From contig NC_065885.2 in the NCBI RefSeq assembly GCF_932274485.2, positions 5,019,001 to 5,083,000 on the forward strand: DNA of 64,000 nt, given 5' to 3'. The translations under genes and the position numbers were made by a program. This stretch comes from Patella vulgata. Taxonomy: Eukaryota; Mollusca; Gastropoda; Patellidae. The notes below the pieces were generated by a model, which did not search any database, had not been told where the DNA came from, and was given only the letters and a program-made list of their open reading frames with translations. Position 1 is the first letter of the stretch. Each line of letters begins with the position of its first letter. This document shows, piece by piece, positions 40,701-49,357 of the stretch.

Positions 40701-43700
40701 AGCAGTGGAGGGGTGGGGATCTGGAGGACTCAGAGAAAAGCCATTAGGATGGGCCTACGACTATACTACTTGTCACATAAAAGCTTGGGATCAAACATTT
40801 GGTATTATTTTAAAAAGGGTTACAAGACCCGAAAATATCATGATTAAATTTATGAATTACCACTCTGTTCTACATAAAGTCTGTTTTGTACATCTGCTGA
40901 GTGGGCATTATTACGTACATCAGCTCATTTCAAGGCAAACAGTTAACCAATGCCACATTTCATATAGATTTATATTGCTTGATATTGGACAATTTTATTT
41001 CAAATCAGGTGACATCATCACCTCTAAAATAGGTGTCAAATTACACTACAGTGGAATACTACGACATTCTGTGAAATCCGACATAATTTTCATGTTCCGA
41101 TTTATTTCCTTATTACTTCAACCAAAAAAGTTTTGAGTAGTCCAGATTCTGAATATTCCGAATTAAGACACAGTTTGCGTTGAATTAACATTGGATAATC
41201 CGGCCTTTAATCAGTGGGTGTTAACCGTCAAGCAATCACCAATCAATTATCTGTGAGCATAAAACACATGTCGGTCTTTGTTGATTACCTTGATAATTTT
41301 TATAATCTCTTGTAAGAGAGCGCTTGGTATTTGATTTGAGTTTCTCACGTCAATTCATAATGTGTGATGGTCCTGCAAAGTGTGCCCGTATGGTTTTGAC
41401 ATTATAGCAGATTTTGAGAAAGTTCCATGACCTACACAGCAGAAATTAGTCATTAAGTATTCAACTGGCCGTACTATTGTATCAGACAATTTAAAGAGTA
41501 AAGATGAATTCAAATGGAAACGATTGTACTTGAACGCTAAGTTAGAAAACATGAACAGAGAGAGAGAGAGAAAAATGGGGTTTAACGTCTACTCGACACA
41601 AACTAGGTCATTTTGGGTCTAACATATGGTTCAATTTTATTTCCATAATTCACTTGCGCGTAGGGGTCTTTAGCTGTGGGAGGAAACCGGAGGACCCGGA
41701 GAAAACCCACGAGGTTGGACAGGCAACCCTACTCCTTGTCACGTACGACCGGGGAATCGAAACCCCGCCAGCTGACTCAATGACAGACCGTATGATACAG
41801 CGCGAGCGTGCTAACCATTCGGCCATCCAACCCCCCCAAAACATCAACAGAATGACGCACAAGTGGTTTAAGGGCATGGACAAAGGTACAATATAATACT
41901 TCTGGTATTGAGGCAATTAAGTATTCCGACATGCTGTGTAACCCAGCATATTGTCCAATGTAATTAATCCAATGGGAGGTAATGTAAAACCTCCCTTGTA
42001 AAGATGAGCATGAAGGCCTTACCCTGCTGAGAATATATCCATAGCTGGAGTCAGATCACCAATCTTTATTTCACTAGATGTTAAATCTATATTATTAGCA
42101 TTTCCTGCTGCTTCCTGATTCCGCCAGCCACCTTCTATAAAACGTTCTGGTGCTATGTAACACGTACGACGTCTTGATGTGTCAAAAAAATAAGAAAAAT
42201 CAGAAGGGTTGTCCTGAAATGGAATAAAAAATATAAAAATGAAAAGAAATGAAATGAAAAGGGTTTTAACGTCCTACTGTTCTGCTCTAACTGGGCTATT
42301 GAAGGTGTGCATATACTATACATTGTGCCATGAGGGAAATTTTCCTCGGGTAGCGGCACTATGGTCTACTCTTATATCAAATTCCAACTGCCAAGGGATC
42401 GTTTTTCATACCATCCGGGGGATCACGTGGCTAAGACGCTAGCTCGCTAGCCTGGAGGTCGGGTGTTCGATTCCTGCGTTGGCCGAGAAAGTTCATCCAG
42501 ATTTCCGGCGTGGTTCTCCCTTGTCAGTGATGCAGGATGGAGGGGCTGACAAGGAAAGCTGTCTAGTTGTTTGGATGGGACGAAAAACCGAGGTCCCGTG
42601 TACACATTGGCGTGCACGTAAAAGATCCCTTGGCAGTTGGAATTCGATATAAGAGTAGGCTGTAGTGCCGCTGTCCGGGCAAAATTTCCCTCATAGCACA
42701 CTGTATGGCGTATGCCCGTCTTCATTAGCCCAGGTTAGGAGCAGAACAGTAGGACGTTAAACTCCATTTCATTTCATTTCATTTCATACCATCCGAATGA
42801 CTAGACAGCTGTCCTTGTCAGGCCCTCCGTCCTACTGACAAGGGGAAACCACGTCGGAAAATCCTGATGAACTTTCTCGGGCAACACTGGGTTTGAACCA
42901 GCGACCTCCAGGTTAGCGAGCCAGCATCTTACCCACTTAGCCATCGTGGCTCCCCTCCTCATTAGCCTTATTCGCTGAATCGCTTTCCCCAATATACAAT
43001 CAACAATAGCCCATAAAATATAAGTTGACTTACTTCAGGTAGATATGTTGGTTTAAAACTGGCAAAATCTGTTAATAACAACCATGTCCATCCAGTTATC
43101 ATCACATTTTCGGATTTAATATCACCGTGAAATACCTAATAATATTATATAATAAAGATTTGATATCACTGTGAAATACCTAATACTATACAATCCAGAT
43201 TTGATATCACTGTGAAATATCTAATAATATTATACAATTATACAATAGAGATTTGATATCTCTGTTAAATACCTAATAATATTATACAATAGAGATTTGA
43301 TATCACAATCAAATACCTAATAATATTCCAAAAATATAAATTTAACTATTAATAATAAAATCAATAACAAATGTTTGCTGACCCTAATGTTTTATTCCAC
43401 CGAAGTCTGTATAAGACTATTACCATCTTCATATTTGTTATTTAACGCTAAAGATAAAATGTATGTGACTAACCCAATCTGATTAAAACACAGATACTAT
43501 TTCGTTATAGTTCAAAATTTTGTTTTACTTGTCTTTACTACACTAGGATCTGGAAGAGTTGTTATATAACTCGCATTCTGGGTGGTGTGAGGGATTAGCC
43601 AATGAAACCATCGGTTATGGCGACTTCTTGGCGTGCGGAACTGTGGGTAAACCACTAGAAACGTCAACGCTAATTGATTTATAGTTCAAAATTTTGTTTT

Positions 43701-44176
43701 ACTTGTCTTTACTTAAGATTTCGAGAAACAGGGCCCTGTATTTTAATAAGATTATGACTAACCTTGACTCTATGAGATTGATTTAAAGCACAGAGTAATT
43801 GAAAAGCTATCCATTTCTTCTCTATCATATTTAGGAATGGTCTGGTGCTGATTCTATCATACAAACTATCCTTTACATACTGACGAAAAATCAACCCAGC
43901 TTTATCAGATTGCTATAAATAACATCAAATTTAACACATCATTTCAAATATTCTCTCAAGCCTCTCAAGCATATGCTTCAATTTTATTTCAATAATTCGC
44001 TTCCATGTAGGGGTCTTTTAGCAGTGAGAGGAAACCGGAGAACCTGGAGAAATCCCATGAGGTTGGAAAGGCGACCCTACTCCTTGTCACATACAAGCAA
44101 GGAATCGAAACCACGCCAGTTCAATGACAGACCTTATGATACAGCATGCATGTGCTGCTAACCATTTGGCTATCCA

Positions 44177-44224
<48 letters not shown>

Positions 44225-46662
44225 TCAAGGACTACCATTGGGTTCAATTTTATTTCGTTAATTCGCTTGCGCTTGTGCTTGAGTCCACTCACACAATGAC
44301 AGACCTTATAATGTAACACGAGTGCGTTAACCATTCGGCCACCCAATCCCCCGTTCTGCTTTGACTGAGCTAATAAAGACAGATGCTACAAATAACATCA
44401 AGCTTTAATATATAATCTAAAATGTTAAAATATTCCCTCTAGCATAATCAGGTCATTTCTTCAAACCTACAAACTTATTTCCATCTGAATAAATCAGATT
44501 GCTACCAAATTTAGCACATGATTTAAATTATTTAAAATTATTTTCTCTAGGATATAACAGCTGTGGTGGCTCAGTGAATAAGATGCTGGCTCGATAGCCT
44601 GGATGTCTTGGACTCGCTCCCAGAGTTGGCTGAGAAAGTTTATCTGGATTTTCCAGCATGGATTCCCCCTTGTCAGTGGTGCAGGACAGTGGAGTCTGAC
44701 AATGGTAGCTCTCTAGTTCTTTGGATGGGACAAAAAACTGTGGTCCTGTCTTCACAATGGTGTGCACTTAAAAGAACCCTTGACAGATGGAATTCGATAT
44801 AAGAGTAGGCCATAGTGCCACTCCCTTATAACACACTGTACAGTGTATGCAAGTCTTGATTAACCCAGTTGGTGCAGAAAAGTGGTCCCATAAAAGTTAG
44901 GGATCCAAATCACGCCACTTGACCCAATAAAAGATCTTATAATCTAAAGTATAGACATTAGATCATTCAATCACCCATCCATTCCTTGTTGAGATAAAAA
45001 TTTACTTACAATAGCTTTTTGAAAAGGTAAACAATTTGAAGTAGATTTCAACCTTTGTACAATTTCTGAAAAACAAAAATCATATTTCTGAATAAAATGT
45101 TGGTCGAGACAGTTCATCAGGTTTTTCCTGCGTGGTGGTGCAGGAAGGAGGGACTGACAAGAACACAGCTGTCTAGTTGTCTGGATGGGATGAAAAACTG
45201 AGGTCCTGCGTACACATTGCCATGCACCTAAAATATCCCTTCGCAGTTGGAATTTGATATAAGACTAGGCCGTAGTGCCAATCAATATCCGAACAAAATT
45301 TCCCTCATAGCACACTGTATGACGTATGCCCGTCACCATTAGCTCAGTTGGAGCAGAACAGTAGGACGTTAAACCCCATTTCATTTCATTTCGATCTATA
45401 TAGATGTCTCACATATAGTTACGCACGTGTCTACGGAACTTCCCAGTTAGCAAGCCATCAAGTTATTACCCGAGCCACAGTAGCTCCTCTATGGTCGAAA
45501 GATCGTATATCTATTTTAATCAGAATAAGCGTAAAAAATCTGTAAATAGGCGAACAGCCTTCCCAGATTTCTCTCAGCTACTAGTTTCGTTCTTATTCGA
45601 ACTCTTTAGGCTTAAATGAGGCAGTGCGTTGGCCCTCTATATATAGTGTCGGTGGGCACTGGAGCAGATTAAGCGTATCTTACCTTCTAATTTATGTTTA
45701 TGAATTTGTAACGGTAACGAGGGATCGTGTATAACAAACACTTTAACAACTAACTGGCCTTCTTTATACTTCGCACGAGCAACTTTAAAAAATCGTGTAC
45801 TTCCCAAACTAAAAAAAAATATACATGTTTTAATACAATCAAAACACAAACCCCTGTATATACACTATAACCTGGGTATCATTTAATCTTGTGTATCTAG
45901 CACTAATTTCTTTCACATTCGTTTAATATCAAATTTACAAGTATTTAATTCCCTGATCATTGTTCAAAAATTAATCATTATATTACACATCAATAATCAG
46001 TTGGGTTGTTTATTTTTAAACAGTGATCGAGAAATTAAACACTTGTAAATTGGACACTCATTATCAAAATTGAATGGTCAGCTTTAAACTGGACACAAGT
46101 ACAAATTAGATGATTTTTGGTTATTTTAAACGATTTTTATGAATTTTTAAATAAAGATTTGATATTAAACGAATGTGAAAGAAATTAATGCTATATTAAA
46201 TACACAAGATTAAATGATACCCGGGTTACAGTGATAACACATGACACAATTATATGGAATATAGGTTACTTAAATGTTTATATCTGGCGACGTTTCTACA
46301 AGGGTTCTCTTGTCTTTATCAATGAATGACAACCATAGTACAGTGATTAAATATCTTGTATCGCATGCCAGGAACTCCCCGCAACAGACCGTTTCATTGG
46401 CTAACCCCTCGTATCAACCAGAAAGTGGGTATAAAACAACTCTTCAAGATTCTAGTGTAGTAACGACAAGCAAAACGAAATTTTGAACTCTGTGTTTTAA
46501 TTAGATTGTGTGACACATGGCTTATTTTCTGGCTTGAATGTATGGTACAGGTAAATTTATATGAACTTACCTAGTTTGATATTCATAATCACCTATATCA
46601 GCTAGATATTGTTCGACAGGTAAAATCTGGGACGGAGCTATACCTGTCAGTTGATTACCCAT
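13579..46662 (-). CDS. PIK3R4: PIK3R4 / VPS15, regulatory subunit of class III PI3-kinase (complete, 34 coding exons)
   Basis: Coding exons from the ATG: 46571-46662, 45684-45808, 45010-45065, 43763-43912, 43034-43135, 42023-42213, 40034-40160, 38985-39157, 38060-38180, 37538-37633, 36638-36732, 35814-35853, 35331-35413, 34455-34533, 33738-33891, 32794-32840, 32247-32348, 31241-31375, 30195-30332, 27987-28163, 26853-26909, 26253-26296, 25272-25427, 24640-24688, 24015-24225, 23350-23539, 22350-22480, 21437-21521, 19362-19447, 17842-17946, 16973-17104, 15775-15932, 14691-14863, 13579-13780. All have GT-AG borders and agree in phase; the sum, 4062 nt, gives 1353 residues. N terminus [19 protein letters not shown] fits N-myristoylation. 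The kinase domain has HGDIKSENV (exon 5, Asp about residue 146) and TDFASFKP in place of DFG, as in VPS15. HEAT repeats follow, then a Ser-rich linker (exon 25) and WD40 blades ending [13 protein letters not shown]. It scaffolds VPS34 and Beclin on endosomes and autophagosomes. Exon 1 continues to an acceptor at 46685, so a noncoding 5' exon lies upstream. Confidence 0.97.
14075..14640 (-). mobile_element. SINE-B split by MITE-2
   Basis: An old SINE-B (body from 14115, head remnant GAGCCACTGTGGCACCC near 14610) is interrupted by the palindromic MITE-2 at 14335-14574. Confidence 0.7.
14335..14574. mobile_element. MITE-2, inserted in SINE-B
   Basis: Ends GTTCACAAAGCATTCTCAGA and TCTTAGAATGCTTTGTGAAC are inverted repeats; same family as 7889. 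Confidence 0.85.
14884..15290 (-). mobile_element. SINE-B split by MITE-4
   Basis: A (TGAA)n-type tail and SINE-B 3' part, then MITE-4 (14964-15097), then the rest of the SINE. Confidence 0.65.
14964..15097. mobile_element. MITE-4, palindromic
   Basis: Arms ACACAATTATACCGAATACA and TGTATTCCATATAATTGTGT are inverted. A half copy is at 46231-46345. Confidence 0.75.
15433..15722 (-). mobile_element. SINE-B, internally deleted
   Basis: Tail, body and degraded head present; the middle is shortened. Confidence 0.65.
16190..16500. repeat. 21-bp minisatellite
   Basis: Units of ATATTCATGAGTATACTTAT; degenerate copies reach from about 15990 to 16870 around a SINE-A. In the VPS15 intron between exons 31 and 32. 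Confidence 0.85.
16535..16780 (-). mobile_element. SINE-A
   Basis: Core and box B region clear; the head end is lost. Confidence 0.75.
17397..17733. mobile_element. MITE-6 with AGGGTGACCCA ends
   Basis: Starts TAGGGTGACCCATG and ends GTGGGTCACCCTA, inverted. About 335 bp, no ORF; single copy here. Confidence 0.65.
18030..18342 (-). mobile_element. SINE-A with long (GA)n tail
   Basis: A run of about 20 GA dinucleotides at the low end, full core and head. Confidence 0.85.
18570..18780 (-). mobile_element. SINE-B fragment
   Basis: Body motif CTGCACCGACTGGGCTAATG and later degraded body. Confidence 0.6.
18782..19140 (+). mobile_element. MITE-1, full length
   Basis: Ends CAATCTGATTAAAG and TTTTAATCAGCTTG are inverted. 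Contains the palindromes TGACGTCA and TTGATTAATCAA. About 360 bp, non-coding; roughly ten copies or pieces in the window. Confidence 0.85.
19175..19325. mobile_element. Probable LINE/SINE 3' end
   Basis: Contains GACGGACGGACAGACAGACG and a CTTTCGAAAG-type stem before GCGGGGGATAATGA, a pattern common at invertebrate non-LTR 3' ends. Not assigned. Confidence 0.4.
19448..19562 (-). repeat. Acceptor-edge array before VPS15 exon 29
   Basis: Three 36-bp units; on the minus strand each carries TTTGTATATTTTCAGGTA, matching the real acceptor TTTTCTAG followed by GTTAG at 19447. Confidence 0.7.
19565..19775 (-). mobile_element. SINE-A, core deleted
   Basis: Long (GA)n tail; head intact; the central Pol III-independent core is missing. 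Confidence 0.75.
19985..20215. repeat. Interspersed repeat H, copy 2
   Basis: Same blocks as 11105-11345, with degenerate TTAGGG-like words inside. Confidence 0.6.
20340..20862. repeat. 36-bp minisatellite, ~14 copies
   Basis: Highly uniform units of CATTTAACCATTTATTCACC plus CGACCTCGCTTATAAT. Because 36 is a multiple of three, the minus strand is open for 185 codons ([12 protein letters not shown] repeated); I do not take it as a gene. Confidence 0.95.
21075..21436 (-). repeat. 52-bp donor-edge array after VPS15 exon 28
   Basis: Six units spaced 52 bp (21131, 21183, 21235, 21287, 21339, 21391) plus the real exon copy at 21443. Read on minus, each has GGAACAATACATGTCTATAA then GTAAGATTA, the exact end and donor of exon 28. 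Confidence 0.9.
21924..22284 (-). mobile_element. MITE-1, full length
   Basis: Ends CAAACTGATTAAAACAC and TTTTAGTCAGATTG; keeps the TGACGTCA site. Confidence 0.85.
22975..23232. mobile_element. Possible MITE in VPS15 intron
   Basis: Both ends carry related inverted blocks (TCCGGAACGT at left, CCGGAACGTTC at right, plus CGATTG words). It is flanked by similar AAGGGGAGATAACTCC sequences (22950 and 23300), so it may sit within a local duplication. Confidence 0.4.
23718..23982 (-). mobile_element. SINE-A, near full length
   Basis: Short (GA)n tail, core, head with box A and B. Confidence 0.8.
24894..25218 (+). mobile_element. MITE-1 with direct repeats at its ends
   Basis: Flanked by GCTGTTTGGGC on the left and GCTGTCTGGGC on the right, suggesting a target duplication of about 9-11 bp inside old SINE-B sequence. 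Confidence 0.75.
25551..25795 (-). mobile_element. SINE-A
   Basis: Core slightly shortened; head present; no (GA)n tail. Confidence 0.75.
25859..26164 (-). mobile_element. SINE-A, full length
   Basis: (CT)n run at the low end, then core and head. The run is in the opposite sense to the usual GA tail, so a tail inversion or second tail is present. Confidence 0.8.
26433..26763 (-). mobile_element. Composite SINE-A tail/core with SINE-B head
   Basis: 26433-26600 is SINE-A; from GCTGTCCTTGTCAGGCCCTC it becomes SINE-B body and a clean SINE-B head. Read 5'-3' on the minus strand this is a B head on an A tail. Confidence 0.7.
27190..27986 (-). repeat. 28-bp minisatellite beside VPS15 exon 20 donor
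   Basis: About 25 units of ATACTATTATCATACTACCA plus GAGTCAAA. Nearest the exon (27920-27986) two 29-bp units carry GTAAATATATTGG and GTGTGACT, close to the exon end ATGACTCAG and its donor. The array probably grew from that donor edge. Confidence 0.8.
28283..28508 (+). mobile_element. SINE-A
   Basis: Head GGATGGCCGAATGGTTAGAG; (CT)n tail; internal deletion. Confidence 0.8.
28740..30194 (-). repeat. 42-bp donor-edge array after VPS15 exon 19
   Basis: Minus-strand units carry the end of exon 19 (peptide [10 protein letters not shown]) and a donor such as GTAAGT or GTAGGT. The proximal units have donor boundaries at 30153, 30111, 30069, 30027 and 29985, each 42 bp from the last. The distal part is more degenerate, with longer composite units, and is interrupted by a SINE-A at 29118-29384. 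Confidence 0.9.
29118..29384 (+). mobile_element. SINE-A inserted in the exon-19 array
   Basis: Full head, shortened core, (TCTC) tail. Confidence 0.85.
30465..30655 (+). mobile_element. SINE-A, 5' truncated
   Basis: Starts at the box B region; 3' end GTGGACGTTAAACCC. Confidence 0.75.
30850..31115 (+). mobile_element. SINE-D
   Basis: tRNA-like head GATGACCTAGTGCTCTAGAG and box B GTTTCGATCCCTGG; ends TGGACGTTAAAC. Same family as 63770. Confidence 0.65.
31455..31908 (+). mobile_element. SINE-B with internal duplication
   Basis: Head GGTGGTTTAAGTGGGTAAGA; the segment around GCTGTCTAGTCATTYGGATG occurs twice. Confidence 0.75.
31935..32246 (-). repeat. 29-bp donor-edge array after VPS15 exon 17
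   Basis: About eleven units; on minus each reads CCTTTACAACAACAG then GTACGATAAAC, the end and donor of exon 17. Unit length 29 is not a multiple of three and carries an in-frame TAA, so downstream donor use would truncate the protein. Confidence 0.9.
33125..33550. repeat. Higher-order minisatellite
   Basis: Units ACGAGCCCCTCACTAACC plus TGATCTATCTCTACC and TTTACTAGCCCCTCAC alternate in a longer repeat. VPS15 intron 15; no exon copy. Confidence 0.85.
34126..34405 (-). mobile_element. SINE-A, full length
   Basis: (GA)n tail, core and head all present. Confidence 0.85.
34560..34760. repeat. Short-unit A-rich tandem repeat
   Basis: Degenerate CAAAATATCAAAAAGTTTTC units beside VPS15 exon 14. 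Confidence 0.65.
34965..35185 (-). mobile_element. MITE-5 copy
   Basis: Opposite orientation to 4540-4765; CACGATTTCAG and GATAGTGGGAGCCTAG at the right edge. Confidence 0.5.
35965..36200 (-). mobile_element. SINE-A
   Basis: (GA)n tail; box B segment deleted. Confidence 0.75.
36285..36530 (-). mobile_element. SINE-B
   Basis: Body and head; tail missing. Confidence 0.75.
36583..36637 (-). repeat. Duplicated donor of VPS15 exon 11
   Basis: The exon end plus donor (minus: ATATTCCTAGAAG then GTAAGT) occurs twice, 48 bp apart (boundaries 36638 and 36590). The distal donor is as good as the proximal; use would run through an in-frame TAA. Confidence 0.85.
37258..37502 (-). mobile_element. SINE-B, head lost
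   Basis: Tail to mid body; another B-like fragment precedes it at about 37095. Confidence 0.7.
37722..37957 (-). mobile_element. SINE-A
   Basis: (GA)n tail; 5' core deletion shared with the copy at 44180. Confidence 0.75.
38245..38522 (-). mobile_element. SINE-A, full length
   Basis: (GA)n tail, core, head with box A and B. A small fragment follows at 38590-38680. Confidence 0.85.
38705..38970 (-). mobile_element. SINE-B, truncated
   Basis: Clear (GAAAT)n tail and body; head absent. Ends at the donor of VPS15 exon 8. Confidence 0.8.
39770..40025. repeat. 26-bp minisatellite beside VPS15 exon 7 donor
   Basis: About nine units of ACCATGTGAAACCACCAATA plus ATAACA. It starts just inside the intron; only intron bases, not exon, are copied. 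Confidence 0.85.
40273..40641 (-). mobile_element. MITE-1 inserted in SINE-A
   Basis: Left flank CTTGGGATT and right flank ATTGGGACT look like a 9-bp target duplication; SINE-A resumes at 40642. Confidence 0.85.
41040..41170. mobile_element. Possible pogo/Tigger-type end
   Basis: TACAGTGGAATACTACGACA followed by ATCCGAC- and ATTCCGAATT-like words recalls pogo-family inverted ends. Partner end not found. Confidence 0.25.
41556..41838 (-). mobile_element. SINE-A, full length
   Basis: Well kept; GGCCATCCAACCCCCCC end at 41822-41838. Confidence 0.9.
42240..42956. mobile_element. SINE-B nested in SINE-B
   Basis: A minus-strand SINE-B (42240-42418 and 42786-42956) is split by a full plus-strand SINE-B (about 42419-42785). 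CATACCATCCG occurs at both junctions as the target duplication. The inner copy has an intact head GTGGCTAAGACGCTAGCTCG and an (ATTTC)n tail. Confidence 0.9.
43136..43330 (-). repeat. Acceptor-edge array before VPS15 exon 5 (kinase catalytic loop)
   Basis: Four to five units; on minus each reads TATTATTAG then GTATTTCACAGTGATATCAA, copying the acceptor and the first codons of exon 5 that encode VFHGDIKS. Confidence 0.9.
43475..43756. mobile_element. MITE-1 fragment joined to MITE-7 end
   Basis: MITE-1 from CAATCTGATTAAAACAC, broken near 43687. A second MITE-1 piece follows, then a MITE-7 end (AAGATTTCGAGAAACAGGGC) just before VPS15 exon 4. Confidence 0.65.
43970..44352 (-). mobile_element. 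Two SINE-A copies in tandem
   Basis: 43970-44182 and 44180-44352, separated by a long (GA)n run; the second has a deleted core. Confidence 0.75.
44560..44885 (+). mobile_element. SINE-B
   Basis: Head GGTGGCTCAGTGAATAAGAT; older copy. Confidence 0.75.
45100..45400 (+). mobile_element. SINE-B, 5' truncated
   Basis: Body to ATTTC tail; about 20 bp gap in the middle. Confidence 0.75.
45863..46233. mobile_element. MITE-3, long inverted ends
   Basis: GGGTATCATTTAATCTTGTG at left and its complement at right, with inner TTTCTTTCACATTCG also inverted. About 370 bp. Second copy at 53849. Confidence 0.9.
46231..46508 (+). mobile_element. Half MITE-4 fused to partial MITE-1
   Basis: 46231-46345 has the MITE-4 arm GACACAATTATATGGAATAT; 46353-46508 is the right half of MITE-1. 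Confidence 0.65.
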
Positions 46663-46760
46663 TTGTTATCTTTTTACTTTATTTCTGAAATATAAACAAT
46701 CTTTATTAGAGGCATTTAGTAACTGGATAGAGCAATAATCTATAACACATACACATACTT

Positions 46761-47006
46761 ATAGACAAGAGCTCTACGGATCTACTTGTCAAACCACAAC
46801 ACTCTCGAACTCTGCGATCAAATGACAAAAACCTCCTTGTCGTACATGTACCAAAAATGAATCTCCAAATGTGTAGACGTTCTTTTAGATATACTTCATC
46901 TGTATTATGGAACTCGATCGATCCTAATCATCCCCTTAAAAACTCAAAATCAACTGACATTTTCAAACGTAGACTAAAAACATATCTGTTCCAGTTGCAC
47001 TTATGA
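46761..47006 (+). mobile_element. 5'-truncated LINE, ORF2 C terminus
   Basis: Open for 81 codons to TGA 47004-47006. The C-terminal pattern SVLWNSID...FKRRLKTYLFQ is typical of the end of reverse-transcriptase ORFs in CR1/L2/Rex-like LINEs. Reverse-transcriptase domain itself absent. Confidence 0.75.
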
Positions 47007-47219
47007 ACTGAAGATCCATCATAAACTTTGCAAGTGCACAAAGGACCTTGTTACTATGGTGTTTGTGTGTGATATAAATTTCTGAATTTTGTTTGTTTTG
47101 TTAATCAAGCTAACTCAATTCTACTACTACTGGTATATAATACATTTGAGGTTTACAAAACTTTGCAGATATCTTTAACGATTTCTAAATACGATCGATA
47201 ATTTTATTCCAGGTTGTAG

Positions 47220-47870
47220 GAATTTAACACCCCATTTTCTTGCAATCAAACTGGGTATATGCCATGCAGTATGCTATGAGGGAAATTTTGCTCGGCAGTG
47301 GTGTGTCCACTTCTCTTTTTTGAATTCCAACTGCCAACTTTTTATACACAAACAGCTTATTCTCTGTCCATCTTTGCAAAATGTGGGCGTATCGTGCCTG
47401 GCAACCGCTTGTTTGGTAATTGTACTCCAACCTATACAAACTGTAATTTTTCCATTCGATCCGGAAGGACAGCCGCTGTTCCTGGCTAAACCCTCCATCT
47501 TACTCCACTGACAAGAGGAAACCACTCTGAAAAATCATGATGTATTTTCTCTGTCTATACCATGATCGAACTGGGACCACCTGTTTAGTGAGCCACTGCC
47601 ATATTCCCAGACGCACCGTGGCTCCAAGCACAGAAGTCCATTTCAATTTCGCTCCCTTAAATGTATTATCTTTAAGGCATCAATAACCGAAACAGATATA
47701 AATATTATTAAACTTATATACTGATATGCAATGAACACATTTAGTCCTTCGGATTGGACAAAAAACTGTAGTCCTGTGTTCACAATGGTGAGCATGTAAA
47801 AGAACACTTGACAGTTAGAATTGATATAAGAGTACGCCCGCCAGTTGGTGCAGAAAATTATTTTCTAACT
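47220..47870. mobile_element. Old SINE-B copies
   Basis: A diverged minus copy (47220-47635) with head GAGCCACGGTGCGTCTGGG end, and a short plus fragment (47740-47870). Confidence 0.6.
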
Positions 47871-48058
47871 GTAAAAAATGGGTTTTACTCTTCAGCAGTT
47901 CTAACAAGTTTTGATCAAAAAAGGTGCCCAACGGACATGAGACAATCAAGTTAACATAAATTGGATGATCATGGTTGACTTTTATAGGGATGTTTAATTT
48001 TATTGGGACCAAGCACCTGCTGAATACTCAGAATACGAAATGAGGCCAGATACTAAAT

Positions 48059-48432
48059 CATTCTGATTAAATTACAGATCTATATTTCGTTCCGTTTTTC
48101 AACACTTTCGATGGCCTACACTACATGAAGATCTGACATGTTGTAGTGGAAGGTCACGTCAGGGGTCATACAAGTGGCTTTTGATCTTATGACGCCAGAC
48201 ATTGATTAATCAATCAGCATTGAAGTTTCTAGTGGTTTACCCACAGTTCTGTGCACCTCATGCTAAAAACTTGCCATAGCAGACCGTTTCATTGGTTAAT
48301 CCCTCACCACATCATCCAGAACGCCGGTTACATAAGAACTCCTCCAGATCATAGTGGTAGTAAAGACATGTAAAACGAAATTTTGAACTATAAAAAACGA
48401 AACAAAATATGATCTATGTTTTAACCAGATTG
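48059..48432 (+). mobile_element. MITE-1, full length
   Basis: Both ends kept; the CRE-like palindrome is altered to TGACGCCA here. Confidence 0.85.
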
Positions 48433-49357
48433 GATACCAATCCAATATACATGGAGAGTATCTGAAATCACATCAAAATATATCAGGCATTACAATTCAC
48501 TGATTTTTATTACATCAAAATTCTACCCTTTTTTTTAGCATGACTGGCAGATTAAGCAGTGTCACACATTTCAGTTGCAGCAGTTCTTCATCCACAGTCT
48601 CGCACTGTGTATATTACTAACCATGCCATGGATTGTTTGGTCTTAATGGCTAGTATTTAACTGCGGGTGTTTTTTGTTTGTTGTTTTTTTTTTCTTTTTT
48701 TTGCTTGAATATTTTAAAAAAATTTAATCTTTGCTTTTTTACTGAACACTTTTTGGTCTTAAAACTAACCTACCTGTTTTTTGTCTTTCAAACCATATTC
48801 TTGTTTTACGTCACATGTATAATAAAAAGGTTTACTTCCACGGATAAGCTATGAGAATATTAGGGGGGTTAAAATATTCTGAATATTGCACAAAAGGGGG
48901 AGGACTTCTATTAATTTTGCGAAACCGAAAGACAAGAAAAATGTCAACTTCCGGAATGATCAAAGTTTGGTTGAATATCTATTTTATACGTGGATCAAAT
49001 GATTCTTGTTAGAGACACAGATATTGGATATTATACATAAGATAAAAGCAAAGGCCGATATTCTTAATTATGTCTTGAATTCCGTTTAATTTTAACATCA
49101 CCACATTCTGAAAAAGCCCGTAATTCAATAATTTGATCCAAATCTATATTTTATATGAATATTAATCTCTAACTTAAAGTTGATATACACTTGCAGTGGA
49201 AATAATGAGAACTTATTATTTGTGACAATAAAAATAATTCTTTCTTTAATCATAGATTTTACTACCATATATGACAAATCCATTTTAGTTCGATGTGAAG
49301 TCTGAGTTTGATGTGCGCGAAACATCATTTTGGATTAGCGATTACATAGCAAGAAAA

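Larger units (their letters stand above)
46685..49357. other. VPS15-ABCF3 head-to-head spacer
   Basis: Holds a LINE 3' fragment, SINE-B pieces and a MITE-1. The unique stretch at about 48500-49357 is the likely promoter region for both genes. On minus, a donor AAACAG/GTAGGTTAG at 48774 could end a noncoding VPS15 first exon. A TTACGTCACATG word (CRE/E-box like) lies just upstream of it at about 48812. Confidence 0.4.

Noticed and set aside
40705-41136. 143-codon plus-strand ORF
   Set aside because: Starts in a SINE-A piece and runs through a probable transposon end; no recognisable domain and no splice or codon support.
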